NCBI GenBank assembly: GCA_963781595.1
Contig: CAWAGG010000001.1
Span: 868,001-932,000 of the forward strand
Length of the DNA: 64,000 nt
DNA from: JBEDUK01 sp963781595
GTDB lineage: Bacteria; Actinomycetota; UBA4738
Reading direction: 5' to 3'
A program made the position numbers and the translations under genes. Each line of letters begins with the position of its first letter. The stretch's first letter is position 1. The notes below the pieces were generated by a model. That model made no database searches and had not been told where the DNA came from. It saw nothing but the letters and a program-made list of their open reading frames with translations. Shown here in pieces: positions 60,859 to 64,000 of this stretch.

Positions 60859-61152
60859 GTGAGCCGTAGACGCTACCTGGTGGCGTACGACATCCGAGAA
60901 TCGAAGAGGTTGCGACGGACGCATGCAGCGATGAAGGGGTTCGGTTACCCACTCCAGTACTCGGTGTTCATCTGCGACCTGAGCCGCAGCGAGAAGTTCC
61001 TCATGCGTGCCACGGTTGGCGAGATCATGAATCAGGATGTGGACAGTCTGGCCATCGTCGACCTGGGTGATCCTGAGGTCCGGGGCATCGAGTGCTTCGA
61101 GTTCATGGGACGGGTGCGGCCACTGCCAAGGGGGGGAGCCCGAGTTGTCTGA
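60859..61152 (+). CDS. cas2: Cas2 spacer-acquisition protein
   Basis: A 97-residue ferredoxin-fold protein that bridges Cas1 dimers in the integrase. The first strand RRRYLVAYDIRESKRLRRTH has the conserved aspartate, followed by KGFGYPLQYSVFICDLSRSE and SLAIVDLG. GTG 60859 comes 6 bases after the cas4-cas1 stop. It is the last cas gene; the leader and array follow on the same strand. Confidence 0.95.
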   Translation: MSRRRYLVAYDIRESKRLRRTHAAMKGFGYPLQYSVFICDLSRSEKFLMRATVGEIMNQDVDSLAIVDLGDPEVRGIECFEFMGRVRPLPRGGARVV

Positions 61153-61321
61153 CGGCGAGCGGTGCGGTGCATACTCTGTCGGTGGCGAGCGCTCGCGCAC
61201 TGGTCAGCGACAGTGAACGAACCTTGAGAACTGCATAGCCGCGGAACGCGATGCCGCGTAACATGAACCGCTCGAAAGTAGCGACAAACCCGCTGGTAGG
61301 ATGCACCGACAAGCGCGAGCG
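61153..61321 (+). promoter_or_regulatory. CRISPR leader
   Basis: The 169 bases between cas2 and the first repeat contain no gene. The stretch CCTTGAGAACTGCATAGC near 61214-61231 resembles the CTTGA-AACTGAATAG element that recurs in leaders of related type I arrays. This end should be where new spacers enter and where pre-crRNA transcription begins. Confidence 0.65.
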
Positions 61322-62521
61322 GTTTCCGAGGCCGGCCGGCCTCGGCTTCATTGCGGCAGCCGGTCAGACGGCGGATCACGCCGCGGCCGGGTTTCCGAGG
61401 CCGGCCGGCCTCGGCTTCATTGCGGCACGGCTCGCCGATCCCGCTGGTACGACCTGGGCGGGTTTCCGAGGCCGGCCGGCCTCGGCTTCATTGCGGCCAT
61501 TCCGAATGGGACGCGACCAAGACCGAGTATCACCCGGGTTTCCGAGGCCGGCCGGCCTCGGCTTCATTGCGGCCTGACGGAGTTGGAAATGTCCTCCCTG
61601 GCGAAGCTCCGGAGGTTTCCGAGGCCGGCCGGCCTCGGCTTCATTGCGGCGGACCGGCCGGCAAGGGCGTTCTACGTACAGGGCGAGGACGTTTCCGAGG
61701 CCGGCCGGCCTCGGCTTCATTGCGGCATGTTCGTCACGCCGGCGCTCAGAGGTGTTGCTTCACCGGTTTCCGAGGCCGGCCGGCCTCGGCTTCATTGCGG
61801 CACGCCAGCCGGTATCAGGTGGTATTCTACGAGCATGGAGTTTCCGAGGCCGGCCGGCCTCGGCTTCATTGCGGCACGATGGCCGATGCGCGACAATGAG
61901 CGTCGTATCTGCCCGTGGTTTCCGAGGCCGGCCGGCCTCGGCTTCATTGCGGCGACAAGCTCTGCGGAGCTCGATATCCAGCAGCATGTGGGACGGTTTC
62001 CGAGGCCGGCCGGCCTCGGCTTCATTGCGGCCATCGTCTAATGACGTGGACCGACATCGAGGTCGATGGGTTTCCGAGGCCGGCCGGCCTCGGCTTCATT
62101 GCGGCGGCTCGAAGATATGCGGAGATCATCGACCTGGAGTTCCCCGTGTTTCCGAGGCCGGCCGGCCTCGGCTTCATTGCGGCACCCTCTCGACGTCCCA
62201 GCAGACCGGCAACGCCGATCGCAGTTTCCGAGGCCGGCCGGCCTCGGCTTCATTGCGGCCTCGTGTATCGCACGCGCACGGGCGAGATGGTGCGCTCGAG
62301 TTTCCGAGGCCGGCCGGCCTCGGCTTCATTGCGGCATGTTCGTCACGTCGTCGCCGGAGGTGTTGTTCACCGGGTCGTTTCCGAGGCCGGCCGGCCTCGG
62401 CTTCATTGCGGCCAGTTCTCCACCGTGTGCGGCGTGTCGTTATTCCCGTTTCCGAGGCCGGCCGGCCTCGGCTTCATTGCGGCGCTGAGGGCGGCGTCCT
62501 GGAGATCGCGGAGTCGAACAA

Positions 62522-62557
62522 GTTTCCGAGGCCGGCCGGCCTCGGCATCATTGCGGC
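62522..62557 (+). repeat. Variant CRISPR repeat (single T to A change)
   Basis: The 17th repeat reads CTCGGCATCATTGCGGC where all others read CTCGGCTTCATTGCGGC. The change lies in the single-stranded part 3' of the palindrome. Repeats on both sides are consensus. Confidence 0.9.
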
Positions 62558-63922
62558 CGGATGGACCCGCCGCGGATGGTGACCGCCTGCATCGGGTTTC
62601 CGAGGCCGGCCGGCCTCGGCTTCATTGCGGCGAGGCGCGGGACCGGCCCGGGGGCCACGCATCGAGGAGGTTTCCGAGGCCGGCCGGCCTCGGCTTCATT
62701 GCGGCCGGCCCTCGACGAACTCGGAATCCTTCGGCGAGAACGGTTTCCGAGGCCGGCCGGCCTCGGCTTCATTGCGGCCACATTGATCGAGCACCAATAC
62801 CCAATCCTGCCCGAGCGCGTTTCCGAGGCCGGCCGGCCTCGGCTTCATTGCGGCGTCGCGCCGCACGCGTCGGCACTGGTACATGTCCGGGTTTCCGAGG
62901 CCGGCCGGCCTCGGCTTCATTGCGGCGCTCTGCGATCTCCGACCGTCCGGCCTTCTCACCGGACGGTTTCCGAGGCCGGCCGGCCTCGGCTTCATTGCGG
63001 CACGTCTCAGTCGTGGTCGTATCTCGCGAGTGGCTCGGCAGTTTCCGAGGCCGGCCGGCCTCGGCTTCATTGCGGCTCGTAACGGCCCACGGGCTACCGG
63101 GCGAACGCCCACGTTTCCGAGGCCGGCCGGCCTCGGCTTCATTGCGGCACGTCTCCGGGGCCCGTAGCGCATCTCGAACTGGTAGACGTTTCCGAGGCCG
63201 GCCGGCCTCGGCTTCATTGCGGCTTGAACCTCGACGACCGCGGCGACCCCTCCGACGACGAGTTTCCGAGGCCGGCCGGCCTCGGCTTCATTGCGGCAAC
63301 TCCTTCGTCCGCAGGATGAAGTCGGAGCGGTCGTGAGTTTCCGAGGCCGGCCGGCCTCGGCTTCATTGCGGCACCCTGGACCTCACGCAGGTCCCGAGGA
63401 CATCACGCGTTTCCGAGGCCGGCCGGCCTCGGCTTCATTGCGGCTACGCCGTTTAGGATCGACGTGCGGGACAACCCGGAGTTTCCGAGGCCGGCCGGCC
63501 TCGGCTTCATTGCGGCCAACCTCCGCGCTGCTCGGAAGGTCAGTATCACCGAGTTTCCGAGGCCGGCCGGCCTCGGCTTCATTGCGGCCCTCGAAGGCGG
63601 CGGCGGGCATAACTGCGGAGAGCGGAGCGGTTTCCGAGGCCGGCCGGCCTCGGCTTCATTGCGGCAGAGGTCATCACTACTTCTGTCCAGGCGGCTGCTC
63701 GTTTCCGAGGCCGGCCGGCCTCGGCTTCATTGCGGCGGCTCCACGTCCGCGTCTTCCGCGATGCAGATTTGGGGTTTCCGAGGCCGGCCGGCCTCGGCTT
63801 CATTGCGGCAATCCGAACGCCGAAGATAAAGCCTCGCCATCCCCAAAGTTTCCGAGGCCGGCCGGCCTCGGCTTCATTGCGGCGGTAAATCCGGCAGTCG
63901 GAGGAACGCGGGAGTGTGGACG

Positions 63923-63957
63923 GTTTCCGAGCCGGCCGGCCTCGGCTTCATTGCGGC
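63923..63957 (+). repeat. Variant CRISPR repeat (one G deleted, 35 bases)
   Basis: The last repeat visible reads GTTTCCGAGCCGG at its start, lacking one G of GTTTCCGAGGCCGG, which breaks the perfect palindrome. Degeneration of this kind is usual toward the leader-distal end of an array. Confidence 0.9.
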
Positions 63958-64000
63958 GACTTGACCAGGGCGAGCTGGACGACCTGCGTGATGCGGGAGT

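Larger units (their letters stand above)
61322..64000 (+). CRISPR. Type I-U CRISPR array, at least 36 repeats, continues past the window
   Basis: Thirty-six copies of a 36-base repeat start at 61322 and recur to 63957. The repeat begins GTTT, contains the perfect 20-base palindrome CCGAGGCCGGCCGGCCTCGG and ends CTTCATTGCGGC, the ending type seen in Bifidobacterium type I-U repeats. Thirty-five complete spacers are 33-42 bases long and mostly 35-42. The final 43 bases fit a 41-base spacer followed by GT, the first two bases of a 37th repeat, so the array very likely continues. All repeats are identical except one near the middle (62522) and the last seen (63923). Orientation matches the cas operon, with the leader on the left. 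Confidence 0.98.

Noticed and set aside
61914..62037. Possible small genes or promoter elements in individual spacers
   Set aside because: Each lies within a 33-42 base spacer between perfect repeats; no independent evidence supports any.
61251..63829. Long repetitive open reading frames across the array encoding Pro/Arg-rich or GLGFIAA-type repeats in several frames on both strands
   Set aside because: They are translations of the CRISPR repeat, which happens to lack stops in some frames. Position after cas2, exact 36-base repeats and unique spacers show this is an array, not a repeat protein.

Overview
The window comes from a high-GC bacterial chromosome with many GTG starts, short gene gaps and frequent ATGA/GTGA overlaps. 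A GT4-type glycogen/maltose-1-phosphate synthase next to GlgE, an actinobacterial-type short glucan phosphorylase, and a Bifidobacterium-like type I-U CRISPR system point to an actinomycetote, probably an uncultured aerobic heterotroph. A high-GC Chloroflexota relative cannot be excluded. No rRNA, tRNA, transposase or phage gene was seen. No stretch longer than about 300 bases lacks a gene apart from the CRISPR array; the longest silent gaps (8607-8860, 14420-14657, 52396-52641) hold nothing coding that I can support.

Layout. 1-1192: C-terminally cut secreted DUF1906 protein. 1258-5920 (minus): three-subunit molybdenum hydroxylase plus a PfkB kinase. 6109-7235: a translationally coupled pair of unrecognised genes sharing a 19-residue glycine/valine motif that looks like a bacterial amyloid signalling motif. 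7296-14419: mixed housekeeping and signalling genes (adenosine deaminase, methyltransferase, SGNH hydrolase, Ser/Thr kinase, cation efflux, MFS, DNA glycosylase I). 15076-30891: a nearly complete glycogen / GlgE-pathway cluster (glgM, glgE, malQ, glgB, glgX, glgP, opposing glgC, then a GH63 glucosidase). 30918-35695: thioesterase, msrA, SDR, secreted GH5, methyltransferase, small membrane protein.

35714-42389: an IclR regulator divergent from an internally shortened methylenetetrahydrofolate reductase-like gene and a heterotetrameric sarcosine oxidase set (soxB, soxD, soxA, soxG), interrupted by an antisense methyltransferase. 42458-44449: FIST sensor plus class III nucleotide cyclase. 44481-46112: large membrane protein. 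46182-52395 (minus): six-gene corrinoid methyl-transfer operon (corrinoid protein, DUF1638, virulence-factor-domain protein, methyltetrahydrofolate-type methyltransferase, RACo-like reactivase, non-pyrrolysine MttB homologue). The sox and corrinoid sets together suggest stepwise demethylation of a methylated amine such as glycine betaine, with methyl groups passed to tetrahydrofolate. Similar GTTGCA/TGCAAC half-sites lie in front of both, hinting at shared IclR control.

52642-64000: a complete type I-U (I-G) CRISPR-Cas operon in the order csb1-csb2-cas3-csb3-cas4/cas1-cas2, followed by a leader and an array of at least 36 repeats that runs off the window. A near-perfect CRP-type site sits midway between the cas operon and the divergent corrinoid operon.
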